DNA from: Alisma plantago-aquatica
Taxonomy: Eukaryota > Streptophyta > Magnoliopsida > Alismatales > Alismataceae
DNA: 64,000 nt
Assembly: GCA_963693085.1 (NCBI GenBank)
Contig: OY856409.1
Coordinates: 1,168,417,749 to 1,168,481,748 of the forward strand
Direction of reading: 5' to 3'
Of the stretch, positions 28,423 to 40,621 are shown one piece after another (the stretch's first letter is position 1; the number at the start of each line of letters is the position of its first letter). The translations under genes and the position numbers were made by a program. The notes under the pieces were generated by a model. The model did no database searches, was not told the DNA's origin, and saw only the letters and a program-made list of their open reading frames with translations.

Positions 28423-29881
28423 TATTGGATCTAGGGCTCTAGAGGGGGTGAATTGAGCTTCAAAATTGTTCACAAGATAGATTAGACCTTCAAATTATAT
28501 CAAGAAAACCAATAGCTAAATTACAATTTGAAGTCCTAACTAACAAGCATAACACAGATGAGAGAAAATGAAAGCAATTTCTTGACAAGGTCGTTTAGAG
28601 TGGCTCCACTCTTCAAACTAGGAGAGATTCAATCCACTACCTAGAAAGGTCAACCTCTAGGACTTTGCAAGTGCTTTTCTCTATATATTCACCAATAAGA
28701 GTTACAACACAAAACCACCAAAGGACTTACCCATCCAAACACCAAGAGTCTTCCACCTTACCAAGGACTTACCTACTTTGTAAGAGTCTTCTGCCTTCTT
28801 CCAAGGACTTACCTACTCTTGCACAAGTCTTTAGCCTTCAAGGGTTTACCCACTCTTCTTGGATCTTCAGCCTTTGCCTTCTCCTTCACCTGGAGAAGAT
28901 CTTCACCTCTTCTTCAACTTTGAAGAAGAACAACAACAACTCCACCTTCACTTGGAGTAGCTTGCTTCACCTTTTCTTCATGAAGGAAAGGGGTAGGGAA
29001 GATGGAATGGAATGAGAGCTTTACAAGAACAAGAAAGTATCTCTCTTACAACTAGCCTATCTCACTCATAATCACAAAATAAAGTGTAAAATAGAGAGAG
29101 AAAGGGGCTCAAGGAGTTGCAACACACTCAATTATAGAAAGGACTTAGAATAGCATGAATGAGCAAACTTGAAATGAACTCCAAGGGGTCCTATTTATAG
29201 CTGGGGGTGTTCCCTTGAGTGTGGGATCACTTAAGGTCGAAATATATCCATTTTCCAAGTTACAATAGATCTATTCTTGCCCAAAACAAATCACCAATGG
29301 TTATAATTACTTTTTTTGCGTTTTCCATATAATACATTTGGTCGAGTTTCAATAAAGATAATTCGACCGATCCACTAAATGACAAAGCCAATTTTCAAAC
29401 TATCGGTCGAGTTTGTTATGGGAAACTCGACCGATGAGATAAGATCAATTTTGCTCAGTGATTCGGTCGGTCGAGTTCTGTGGGTGTGCAACTCGACCGA
29501 TGGGTCATCTTCAAAAAATCCATCATTGGATTGGTTGAGTTTCCAACTCGACTGATAAATAACACGTGACAAATTTTCTAAATTGTCATTTGAGTGATTA
29601 AAACTTGGAATTAAGTTTCCATAGTTTTTTATCATCTTAGTTACAAGTCATATCATCAATACAAGTGATTACAAAAACAATCTAAGGTCATTTGGAGTGA
29701 TTTCCCAAAATGCACACTTACATTGCATTTGACTTGAACTTGAACAAGCTAGGGCTATAATTTGATCCTTTTCATGTACCTAAGGCCTAAAATCAATCTT
29801 GAAAAAACATATTAGATACATAGGAATGGAATGGTTAAGTCATTATCAAAATATGGGCAATGTATAAATCTCAATACAACA
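28423..29881 (-). repeat. Left LTR (3' LTR) of the SIRE-like Copia
   Basis: Begins TATTGGATCTAGGGCTCTAG (the usual TG start is now TA) and ends TCTCAATACAACA. Collinear with 52560-54021. It contains a - strand TATA box at 29191-29200 and several GGTCGAGTT hairpins at 29340-29556. Confidence 0.9.
29191..29200 (-). promoter_or_regulatory. LTR TATA box (left LTR copy)
   Basis: CTATTTATAG on the + strand, that is CTATAAATAG on the transcribed - strand. The same site is conserved in the other LTR at 53329-53338, where it would drive the element's RNA. Confidence 0.65.
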
Positions 29882-29901
29882 TTCTCCCCCTTTTGACAAT
29901 G
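29882..29901 (-). promoter_or_regulatory. Polypurine tract of the SIRE-like Copia
   Basis: TTCTCCCCCTTTTGACAATG, whose complement contains AAAAGGGGGAGAA, directly inside the 3' LTR. Confidence 0.8.
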
Positions 29902-30561
29902 AAAAACCATTCCTCAATCATATTAAAAAGGATATGTACAGTTATACATTTGCCTTGTGAATTGCAAGGGGATTAAAGATTTGAACAATGTGAATTGCTC
30001 CCCCTCAATCTATGCTTACTTTAACCTGGATAGTTAGTCTATCTACACAAAACAACATGACATATATTTACTATATGGTCCTTTAGCAAGTAACATGGTG
30101 AGACATATAATGAACAAGAAAATGATCACATAGGCATTAAAAAATATATGGTTGAGCTTCAAAACGTTGAACTTCTCTCTCCCTTTTGCCATTATCACAA
30201 AGGAAGGGGGGTAGAAGAGCATAGAAATAGGTCTTCTTCAAGCACAACCAAACATACATGCACAACATGCAATCTCAAAGCATACACCAAACAGAGACGA
30301 AAGAAACAAACAATCTAAGTCATAATCAAAATATGGTAAAACATGACACCAACTCATGAGATATAGTAAATCAAAGAGTAAGTGTATAAAGGATTAATAT
30401 TACAACCCAAAATGCAAGTTCTCAGAAAACAACTACAAGCCAAGACGATGAAAGCTAGATGATAAAAATAGTACAACTCAGAACATGAGCCCATATGTTT
30501 TTAATACAAAATAGCCTAGAAAGATATATATGATCAACAACTAGACTAAAAAGTAGAACAA
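29902..30561. other. Non-coding 3' region of the SIRE-like Copia
   Basis: Between the extra ORF and the 3' LTR. AT-rich, no coding signal. CTTCTCTCTCCCTTTTGCCA near 30173 echoes the polypurine tract and may be a second such tract, as SIRE-type elements can carry. Confidence 0.4.
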
Positions 30562-32216
30562 CTAAACATCTAAGATATCTATGTCCACAACATCATCATA
30601 ATCAACATCAGAAGCATCGAGCTCATAGTCATCATCTCCATCTGAGGGTGCAGTAGAGAGAACAACATGGCCTTCATCATTAGAGACACCAACAAAGCCA
30701 TCAGAGCCATCATCAGAAGCCTCACCATCATCATCATTATCCTCCTAGTCAGCATCAACCTCCTCATTAGCCTGGTCTGGCATCTCATAATCAGCAAGAG
30801 AACCAAAAACTCGGCCGGGCCAATGTGCATTCTGCTCATCTCAAGACATACTAAGAGCATGGAGCTCATTGGCCTGTGGGAAGGAAAGAGCATAACTACC
30901 GAGGCTAGCAAGCAGAGTGGCCAAGGGGCTAGATGTTAGAGGCATCACACCAGGGGTAGATCCACCAACATTAGAGGGTGTAGCGGTGAAAGATGTAGGT
31001 GGAGGGGCAGGGTAAAGGTGATCATATGCATAGGATGCATAGTCACCTCCTAGGAAGGGCTAATAGGCAGGGTAGGGGTGTGCACATGACATGTTCATGT
31101 TGGACATGATGGAACATAGGTCCTGATGTAGGTGCTCCTGAACTTAAAGGATGTATGCCTATTGATGCATCATGTCACCCATAAGGGTTTCATTAGATAC
31201 ATGGAACGAGGCACGGGCAGGTCGAGTAGGATGAGGTGGTGGAGGTGCTTGGGTAGAGGCAGAGGTAGAGGCACCAGGTGTGGTAGATGATAGGATAGGC
31301 ACAAACTTTTGAATAGCGGTCTTACTTATGCAAACTCTTTTCTGGACAGGTTTATAGTGAAGTTCATGGAAAAGAGATTTTCCAGTAGTAAGCTAGAATA
31401 GATCACAGATCAGGGTAGGGTAGGGTGGGTGGGTGCCACGTGTGTTCTTGCCTGAGTCAAAGCATGTCATATGATGGAGAACATATCTTGACCACTTGAC
31501 TTCGATGTTCTTCAAGAGACAATACATGATTACCGCAATGTTTTCTGCAATCTCAGTCTGATTCTTCTTTGGCGAATATAGCAGTTAATGACTAGGACAA
31601 GGATGTGTCTCTTGAGGTCCAAGGAAGAGGAGGGAAGGGTGCACTTCTTTGTATACCAGAATTGAGGCTTCTTCAAGAACTTATGAATATCAGGGAGAGT
31701 AAGATCATATTGCTTGTAGAAGGCCTCAGGCTCAATAAGATCAAAATACTCTGGATAGTCCTTACGCCAGGTGTCCATCACTTCAATACCCAAAAAGAAG
31801 ATGTTCAGGGTATCCTCAGAGACTTGAAATTTCTTCCCGACTATCATAGATGTGAAGACTACTTGAGTATTTGGCGGGGGTACAAGAGTGTCGTAATTCC
31901 AAAGCAAATTTGTGTAGAATTCGTGCACCGCTTTGGTTCTTGTGATGGAGTTGTTATAGCACACACATTCAACAACCAACGCAGAGAGATGGTGATCATA
32001 AAGAAACTCTGCTACTTGATCTATGACCTCTTGTATTTGTGGTCTAGGCTCAAATAAGGTATGAAAAGGGAAAGGGTTCCTAGGAAGGAGCTCCTTATGC
32101 CTGTTAAGAGCCTCATTTGAGAAAAATAAGGTATCATCAAAAGGAATCAAACGGTAGTTGGATGAAGATGAAGGTGCATTAGCAGAGGTGACCCTCTTCC
32201 TCCTATTGGATGTCAT
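30562..32216 (-). pseudogene. Extra ORF downstream of Copia pol (envelope position), acidic C-terminus
   Basis: Starts at 32216 with MTSNRRKRVTSANAPSSSSN and is open for 228 codons to 31530. It has a globular region: HKELLPRNPFPFHTLF, VHEFYTNLLWNYD, FQVSEDTLNIFFLG and FYKQYDLTLPDIHKFL. This general layout (R/K-rich start, VxEFYxN, then a short folded domain) recalls the plant-transposon-protein domain found in other retrotransposons; that link is by eye. Beyond a stop the frame can be followed with shifts through a Pro/Ser/Thr-rich middle (about 31250) to a strongly acidic tail (DGDDDYELDASDVDYDDVVD) and TAG at 30562. It has no visible transmembrane segment or signal peptide, so calling it an envelope protein is not supported. 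Confidence 0.65.
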
Positions 32217-32463
32217 ATAGATGGAAAGGAGAGGAAGGAGAGAGAAAAAGCTAAGGAATCACCACTAAAACTCATCCACAGACCTAGGTTAGCGAGGGGG
32301 AAGGTCAAGGGAGGTCGAGTTAGGTCAAACTAGAGCTAGGGACAGGAAGGTTGGGGCTAGGGTTGAGAGTTTAGGGGAGCTGGAGGTTGAATCCCTCGAT
32401 TTTTCTCTTGTTGAGAGGGAGAATAGTAGGCCGAACCTATCTTAATTTTGCTCCAGCCTGGCC

Positions 32464-32556
32464 ATCGGTCGAGTTCTGTGACTCATAAACTCGACCGATA
32501 CGCTCTTTAAAAAAGCTCTCGGCCTCTGATCGGTCGAGTTGGTAACTCGACCGATG
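32464..32556. repeat. Two GGTCGAGTT/AACTCGACC hairpins between pol and the extra ORF
   Basis: ATCGGTCGAGTTCTGTG ... AAACTCGACCGAT (32464-32499) and ATCGGTCGAGTT...AACTCGACCGAT (32528-32555). They are nearly perfect inverted repeats with short loops, and the same motif lies in both LTRs. Confidence 0.85.
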
Positions 32557-32784
32557 GTCAACCTGACCTAAAATTAGAAATCCTAATTTCTAGCCATTAG
32601 AGTGCTAATTAAATTTATTTTTCAAGTCCATTATGTATTTTTAACATACGTAGGCACATATCACTCATCATTGGGTACTATTTTGTGATAAAACAAGTGT
32701 TTGCAAAAATAACCCAAAAAAGAGAAAAACAAGGCAAAATGAACATGAAAAATTGAATTTTAGCATATTAGCAAGCAATTGTGA

Positions 32785-35500
32785 TCAAAACATAGGCAAA
32801 TCATATAGGATAGATGAAAAATAGCTAGAAGGAATATCAAATTCATTCAAAGTAGTTATGAGAAGTTTAGATCTAATAAAGTTAATGTTCTCTCTAGCTA
32901 GAGGTTTAGTGAAAATGTCCGCCAACTGATTTACTGTATCCACATGCGTGATATAGATATCCTTCTTGGCAATATGATCAAGGAGAAAATGATGGCGAAC
33001 CTCTATATACAAGATAGAATTATATGAAAAGTTAGTTGCACTAGTATTATCACAATAGATAGGAGAAGCATAAAAATGAATGTTAACGTCTTGGAGCATT
33101 TGCTTCATCCATAGGACTTGAGCTCAACAAACCCTGACTACAATTTATTCAACCTCAGTGGTTCATAATGCCACTGTGCTCTATTTCTTGGAGAGCCAAG
33201 ACACCAAGCATGGTCCTAGGAGAAAGCAAGTGCCACTTGTGCACTTTCTATCAACCAAGGACCCTGCATAATCTGCATCACTATAAGCAGTAAGAGTAAA
33301 GTCCCTTGACTTGGGATGCCATAGTCCAAAATTTTGGGTTTTGGCTAAGTACCTTAAAATCATCTTCACAACTATAAGATGTGATTTCTTAGGGTTTGAT
33401 TGAAAGCGAGAACACAATCCAACACTAAACATTATATCAGGTCTAGAGGCAGTTAAGTAAAGTAAACTTCCGATCATACCTCTATAGTGTTTCTCATCTA
33501 CCTTCTCACCTTCTTCATCTTTGTCAAGTTTGGCGGTGTTTGACATGGGTGTGTCCATCGGCTTGGTGTTCTCCATCCTAAAACGCTTGAGTTGTTCACT
33601 TGTGTACTTGCCTTGGTTGATGAAGTTCCTATCTTTTGTTTTCTTGATTTGAAAGCCAAGGAAGAACATGAGCTCACCCATCATACTCATTTTGAATTCA
33701 CTCTGCATAAGATCACTAAATTCTTTGCAAAGATCAAGGTTAGTTTCACCAAAAATGATATCATCAACATATATTTATATGATAAGAAAATTGTTAGAAG
33801 TGTGCTTTAGAAATAAGGTAGAATCCACTTTGCCCATGATATACCCATGATCTAACAAAAAGTTCTTTAATTTCTCATACCAAGATCTAGGTGCTTGTTT
33901 GAGTCCATAGAGAGCTTTTTTCAACAAATAAACATGGTTAGATAAACTATCATGTTCAAATCCCAGTGGTTGTGCAACATACACTTCCTCCTCAATTGTA
34001 CCATTCAAAAATGCACTTTTAACATCCATTTGATAAAGAAGAAAGTTTTTATAACTAGCAAAGGCAAGTAACATACAAATAGATTCAAGTCTAACTACAA
34101 GTGCATATGTTTCATCAAAATCTATACCTTCCTGTTGATTGTAGCCTTGAGCCACTAACCTTGCTTTGTTCCTTACTACTTTTCCGCTTTCATCAAGCTT
34201 GTTGCGGTAGACCCATTTGGTGCCAATGATCTTTCCATCACTTGGTCTTGGCACTAGGGTCCATACTTTGTTCTTTTCAAATTGCTCCAACTCTTCTTGC
34301 ATAGCTAGGATCCATTCATCATCCCTAAGAGCTTCCTTGACGTTCTTAGGCTTGAGTTGTGATATGAAGGCGATGTTGGATTGTTCTTTGTTGAGTGCAG
34401 CCCACGTCTTCACTCTTTCAAATGGATCACCTAGAATAAGCTCTTTTGGATGGTTCTTTGCAAATCGGGGAGTTGGATCCTTCTTCTCTTAATGTTTCTC
34501 TTCTTCTTGAGTGACCACCTCTTTCCATTTTGGGTGATGTTGAGAACTTTTAGAATAGGTATTACTTCACTTGCAACATCATCATTTGGAACAATATCTT
34601 TGGGAATAGATGGGTTAGTCTGAATAAACTTGACATTTAAGGATTCTTCTACTTTAGCAAGATCAACATTAAATACTCTATAGGCCTTGCTAGTAGTGCT
34701 ATAGCCAAGAAAGAAAGCCTTGTAAGATTTCATATCAAACTTGTTAAGAGAATCATTTGTATTCAAAACAAAACAAGGACATCCAAAAACATAGAAATAC
34801 TCGATAGAGGGCTTCCTACCACGCCATAGCTCATAGGGGGTTTTCTTCAAAGAAGGATGTGTAAAAACACGATTTTGCACAAAACATGAGGTACTGACAC
34901 CTTCAACCCAAAACTTCTTTGGAGTATCATACTCTAGAAGCATGGTCCTAGCCATCTCATGTAGTGACCTATTCTTCCTCTCTACAACCCTATTTTGTTG
35001 AGGTGTTCAAGGTGAAGAGAAGTTTGGTGCATAACCAGATTCTTGACAAAAATGTTCAAAAAGGTCATTTTTAAATTCTCCCCCATGATCACTACAGATG
35101 GAAACTATGCGGCAAGAGGCTTCATTCTCAACTCATTTATAAAAGCTCGAGAAAACATCAAGTGTATCACTCTTAGAAATGAGAAAGAAGGTCCAAGTAT
35201 ATCTAGAGAAATTATCGACAATAACAAGGCAATACTTGGAACCACGAAGCAATTGAGTTCTCATTGGTCCAAATAGATCAATGTGAAGAAGTTCAAGAGC
35301 TCTCTTGGTACTAAGGACTCCTTTGGATTTGAAGGAGGACTTGGTTTGCTTTCCTTGGGTACAAGGTTGGCATTTCTCATCCTTTTCAAAATCCAATTTG
35401 GGAAGTCCCTTGACCAAGTCTTTTTTTTCTCAACTTCTTCAACTAATGCATATTTACATGACCAAGTTGACGATGCCAAAGAGAAATATCATTTGAGTTG
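32785..35500 (-). pseudogene. SIRE-like Copia integrase, reverse transcriptase and RNase H (broken)
   Basis: From the right: LWHRQLGHVNMH pre-integrase motif (about 35495), CQPCTQGKQTKSSFKSKG (about 35365), integrase core LLHIDLFGPMRTQLLRGSKY and VIVDNFSRYTW, and SDHGGEF (about 35090). 34955-34431 follows with RTMLLEYDTPKKFWVE and FGCPCFVLNTNDSLNKFD. The RT is 34413-33775 (VWTLVPRPSDGKIIGTKWVY, YQMDVKSAFLNGTIEEEVYV, KKALYGLKQAPRSWYEKL) and continues in 33708-33181. A YVDD box lies near 33765 just past a stop. RNase H (YSDADYAGSLVDRKCTSGTC) ends in 33108-32785 with NQLADIFTKPLARE. Several stops and shifts. Confidence 0.9.
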
Positions 35501-36789
35501 ACTACTAGGCATCTGCCAAAAATAGGATTAATAGAGTTAAGAACAATAACATAAAGATTACTGTAACATCCCTCACCTGGGTTATGAATTAACCCTAGGT
35601 GTTTTGCCTAAATATGTAATTAAATTCTTGTGATTATCTTTTGGCATGTAATTAAGTTCCTATGGAACATACATTTTCAATTCTGACCTTTTTAAAACAA
35701 TGATTGTAGTATTGTTTGGTAATACAGGGACCTATGTGCAAATTACCCAATTAGAGGGGTTAACTTGCAAATTACACAGGTTAAGATGTTCCCCTGACAA
35801 ATAGACATCATATGAATGAATATGATGAGGTATGATGGATTTCCCAAGTTTGGGCACCAAGGTGCAGCTTGTGGAGCAATCCTTGTGCTTAAAACCCTAA
35901 TTTTGGTGTAAAGTGCAATTTACCCAAAATGAGGGGTGCAACTTGTGATATACACTTTCTAGAAAATCTTTTATGACTTTTTACATCATTTAAAGTTATA
36001 ATAATGAAGGAGGCACTTCATTTGAATAATCATATTATAAGAAATACCTTTGTAATTAAACCACCAAAGTTGTAAGTAAAGGAGACCCTTATATGTATAT
36101 GTGCACCATAGTGAAAAGTTGACCTTCCTTTCCTTTAGTCCTTGGTCTTAGAAGAAGTTTTACCTTAGATATGAAGAGGAGGGACGTGCCTAAAATAAAG
36201 TAAGGACCTAGTTGTGAAAAGGAGGAGTAAGTTGTCCTTATGATGAAAATAACCTCAAAGTATATATGATCCTTTCCTTTGCAACCAAAGGCAACATTTC
36301 CTTTCTTCCCTTCTAATTCCCTTGCTTAGACTGACTTAGGAAAGAGCTCATGAGTAGAGTAAGACGACCAAGTTCATCTAGGTAAGCTTTTATCATCATC
36401 TTGCTCGAATTCATGGAGGAAACCAGGTTACAAGGTTGGTTTCATGGTTATCTTACTTAGTTTTCTCTTCCTAGCCGATCCTTCCTAACTTTTCCTTGAA
36501 GAAACAACCTTGGATGACCTGTGGAGCTCAAGCCACCATTAAAGTTTCGAAGCTTGGAATTCTAGGAACAACGTTTGAGGCGGGTTTTATAACTCTACAC
36601 CTTGCTTTGTTATGCATACTTTTATTCTTGCAAATAATAGTTAGTTCTTCTTCTTCCCCATCTTTCTTTGCACTCTTGCAAGCTTTTTCGTGAAGAACAG
36701 ACCTTGGTTTCAAGGTTGAAGATGAAGGACGTTATTACCTATGTTGGTCCTTATCCAACTTTATTAAATGATCTTGGACCAATAGGTCT

Positions 36790-37344
36790 AAACGGTTTGC
36801 AACCGTTTGAAATCAAAAAGGGGCTCAACCCGTTTGATCTCAAACGATCTTGTAAGATCGTTTAGTTCTAAACGGTCTTCAAGACCGTTTGATAGGGTTG
36901 ACCAAGGGAAGACCATTTAAGGAACTGTTGTAAACATATTGAATTTAATTCCTACAAAGAATCATAACCCAATTCCAAACCAGTCACAAGTTGAGGGCAC
37001 TTCAACTCCTTAAACCCTAATCGGGTTGAATTGAGTTTTTCAATGATAGATTTTGGTGACCTTTGGGTTGAAGGACCCAAACGGTCTCAAGACCGTTTGG
37101 GGGTTCACTCAAATGGTCTTAAGACCGTTTGGTGACAACCCAAGACCGTTTGGAGGTCTAGGGTTAAGGAAATTTGATGGTTTGAGGGTCCAATATCAAT
37201 AGGTTGATGAATTGATAAAAATGCTGATTTTGGACCTAGTTAGAGTTCAATCCTTATCAATTTGATTTAGTTTTTGATAAAACTTTGGGAAAACGGTCTC
37301 AAGATCGTTTGGAGGATATCCAAAAGATCCCAAGACCGTTTGGG
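36790..37344. repeat. Cluster of seven AAACGGTCT/AGACCGTTT palindromes
   Basis: Stem-loop motifs at about 36790, 36841, 36868, 37077, 37110, 37290 and 37320. Examples are CTAAACGGTCTTC followed by AAGACCGTTTG, and CCAAACGGTCTCA followed by AGACCGTTTGG. The same cluster occurs in the 3' LTR at about 46559-47110. Confidence 0.85.
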
Positions 37345-37654
37345 CCAAGTTTGGGCCCAATTGGAGCTCAATTGATGGGTTCAACTACAATTTGTTTCAC
37401 ATTGTTGAAAATTGATGATTAGCTGATTGAAAACCCTAATTAAGTGGGATTTAACCCCAATTAGCTTTCAATTGAGAATCAATTTGGTGTCCAATTGATT
37501 AAGGCTAATTCTAATTGACTCAATTTGTAAATGGTTAACAAGGGTGTGGCCAATTGAAGGCTTCAACAAAGGAAATCCTATTCAAAAATAACCTTTGTTT
37601 CACCTTTTATGTCCATAAGGTTTGAACCCTTTTGGATCCAAACGACCTCAAGGT

Positions 37655-38043
37655 CATTTAAGCTCAAACAGGTCCACACTCGTTTAAGCTCAAACGGGTT
37701 CACACTCGTTTAAGCTCAAACAGGTCCACACTCGTTTAAGCTCAAACAGGTTCACACTCGTTTAAGCTCAAACAGGTCCACACTCGTTTAAGCTCAAACG
37801 GGTTCACACTCATTTAAGCTCAAACAGGTCCACACTCATTTAAGCTCAAACGGGTTCACACTTGTTTAAGCTCAAATGGGTCCACACTCGTTTAAACTCA
37901 AACAGGTCCATACTCGTTTAAGCTCAAATGGGTCCACACTCGTTTTAGCTCAAACAGGTCCATACTCGTTTAAGCTCAAATGGGTCCACACTCGTTTAAG
38001 CTCAAGTGGGTCCACACTCGTTTAAGCTTAAATGGGTTCAATT
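37655..38043. repeat. 26-bp tandem array in the 5' LTR, about 15 units
   Basis: The unit is CGTTTAAGCTCAAACAGGTC plus CACACT. Units alternate between AACAGGTCC and AACGGGTTC types. The 3' LTR has about 13 units. Confidence 0.9.
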
Positions 38044-38363
38044 AAAGGATACCTTGTTTTATGTAAACCCTAATGACATGATAGTGGTGATTTGGTTTAT
38101 GTTAATCAATAAGGACTTAACCCAACCTTATCTAGAGTGATGTAATCACCATCCATTAGTAAGGAGAGAGAGAAAGTACCATTTATGGTTAAAACCCAAA
38201 TAAAGTACCTTCAATGTATATGAATATGCAGGATTAGGGTATGATCCACTTATGAGAGATTATGAAAACCCTAATTAAGATAATTGATGAGTCTTAACCT
38301 AATTTGAAAGCATCAATGATGATGTTTCTCATTCATGATGATGCTATGAGCTCATTTCACTAT

Positions 38364-38630
38364 GATGTGAATAGTAAACCCTAATTCTAGGGTAATCATG
38401 AGTAATGTGAATAGTAAACCTTAATTCTAGGGTAATCATGAGTAATGTGAATAGTAAACCCTAATTCTAGGGTAATCATGAGTAATGTGAATAGTAAACC
38501 CTAATTCTAGGGTAATCATGAGTAATGTGAATAGTAAACCCTAATTCTAGGGTAATCATGAGTAATGTGAATAGTAAACCCTAATTGTAGGGTAATCATG
38601 AGTAATGTGAATAGTAAACCCTAGTTCATA
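38364..38630. repeat. 40-bp telobox tandem array in the 5' LTR, 7 units
   Basis: Each unit contains ATAGTAAACCCTAATTCTAG and GGTAATCATGAGTAATGTGA. Units start at 40-base intervals, and most carry the plant telobox AAACCCTAA. The 3' LTR has 5 units. Confidence 0.92.
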
Positions 38631-40495
38631 GTAATATGTTGAAATGAACAATAAACTCTAAACTCATGTTATTCCTTTAAGCATGAATTGTATGATCAAG
38701 ATATGAGATGAGGAATTATTATTCCCAATCATAATGAAAGGGGTGAATAACCCTAAATGATGTAAACAAGGGAATCTTACCCTTTGTAAGGACATAAAAG
38801 TATAACCTTTGAATTGAAGGGTTAATTCTGTCTTATTGACTGCTGATCTGATTATGAATTGTTGATTATTATCAATCGAATTAATCATGCAGGTTCTTAT
38901 AAGAGAATAATCATATCCAGGAAAGGATCATGACATCATATTCATTGAAAGCATGTCAATAGCTTATGAACAGAAATAACTATGTTGCCTAGATGCAAGT
39001 GGCATCATATGAAACTGATATGCCTTAAGGGCCATGAATGACATCAAGGTCATGCTAATAGATGACTTGATGCTGACATGTCATTTGATAGCAAGTGTTA
39101 TGATGATATAAGGGTGTGAGCACCCATGTTCCTAAATCATAGTGATAAAATGATTAAGAATTGATATCCATCTGATAACCGATATGAGTAATACCTGTTA
39201 CATTTAGTATTCTTCTGTTGTAGCCATGTTTAGTACTTGAATGTTTGGAAACATGTATGATGCTAAAAGAATACTAAAATGTACCTAATAACCAAGTTTA
39301 ATCATATCATGTAGAGCCCTGATCATAGATCCATCATTGTCAGAGTTTAAATGATGGTGAAATAGGTTTTCCTAAGGGAACTCCTGGATCACATACTTTA
39401 GAGTATGTGGGGGAATATGGATGTGTATATCCTTACATCCTAGTGTAGGAGTTGATGTGGATGTATCTTAATCCATCAACCCTTCACTATATGTTTATAC
39501 CATGATGATGTAACACTATTCTCCCAAGGGAATCTTTTATACCGCATCGATGAGAGATAAACATGAAATCTTTCGATAGCGAAGAGAGTGCATAATGCCA
39601 CTGTGACTCTAATAGCGAAGTACTAGAATACCCTGGTGAGCTATATTAGCAGAGACATTAGATGTCCTGCATGTTTATCCTCATTCTGACTGAGGTAGAT
39701 GAAGGTCATGAGAATCCGGCTCTTTCGATGACCTAGTATGATACCGATGCGACTTACTAGTGATCGGTTGGAGCATGAGCGGTATACCTCATCTCCGCAG
39801 GGCATAATGATGTTTGTAAAACATAATCAACAGCGTAGCATAACTGCTTAGGTTGAACTACGAGGAACATTGATTGATATTACATTGCTTGCATTTAATA
39901 TCCTGTTCAAGTATTAGTATACATGTTCTTCAGATTCCTTAATAAAGATGAGTAATTGTTATCAAGCCTGCTGTGAATAATCTAAAGTTACCTGCTCATG
40001 ATATTCCTTTGATTACTTTTAACAATGTTTCTGGAAGAAAGTTATAACTCTCACTGGGACAATTATTTGAAAATTGTCTCACCCCGTAGATTTCTACCTT
40101 TAGGTGGACGTCGAGGTCGAAGGAACCGATCTGCAGGTGGACAGCAGCAGCAACGGCAAAACCAGGAGCAGCAGTGATTTCAGGTGGAAACACTGTGCTG
40201 TCTAGTCTTGTAGATAGAATAGTCTTATGTCATCTCTGTACACTCAGATCCTAGGAGTTTGTTGATCTGAAAATTTTGAAGTCTTGAGATTTTGTATCAT
40301 GATGTATATAATCACTCGAGAAGTGATTTATCAGAGATGTAAACAGTTCATCTTACTTTTATGAAAGGAGTTTCAAGTTTTCGAGATCTCGTTTTCGAAA
40401 GGTTTTAATTTATCGTGATTTTTCGTATTCCGCTGTTAATCGAACCTCTTCCGCTAAGTTTATCTTGTGTTTTAGAGATTAGAGCCCACAATTAG

Positions 40496-40507
40496 TGGTA
40501 TCAGAGC
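40496..40507 (+). promoter_or_regulatory. Gypsy primer-binding site (initiator tRNA-Met)
   Basis: TGGTATCAGAGC, five bases after the 5' LTR. Confidence 0.92.
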
Positions 40508-40621
40508 TCTAGGTTCGCTGAATCTATAGAGACATAGGACTTAGAATGTCAAGTCTATCCTTAGTACTTCTTTCTTATCTAATAGAGTCTTCTGCTCCTC
40601 AGGAGAAGAAGATAATTAAGG

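Larger units (their letters stand above)
35562..40490 (+). repeat. 5' LTR of the Gypsy element
   Basis: Starts TGTAACATCCCTCACCTGGG and ends AGAGCCCACA. Contains palindromes at 36790-37344, a 26-bp tandem array at about 37655-38043, a 40-bp telobox array at about 38364-38630 and many other AAACCCTAA motifs. Long open frames inside it (for example near 36500-36860) recur in the other LTR but match no protein family that I know. Confidence 0.95.

Noticed and set aside
30579..30911. 110-codon Met-rich - strand frame
   Set aside because: It is the shifted reading of the acidic tail of the extra Copia ORF; Met codons arise from GATGATGA repeats.
31605..32057. 150-codon + strand frame
   Set aside because: It is the antisense shadow of the Copia extra ORF on the - strand and resembles no protein.
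30562..32216. Extra Copia ORF as an envelope protein
   Set aside because: Position fits, but there is no signal peptide, transmembrane segment or fusion-type feature in the readable part.
36496..36865. Open frames repeated in both Gypsy LTRs (also 46301-46635, 38664 and 48302)
   Set aside because: Repetition is due to LTR duplication. They have no start context or domain, and lie outside gag-pol.
37655..38043. Regular short repeats that resemble a CRISPR array
   Set aside because: Units are contiguous without unique spacers and lie in a plant LTR.
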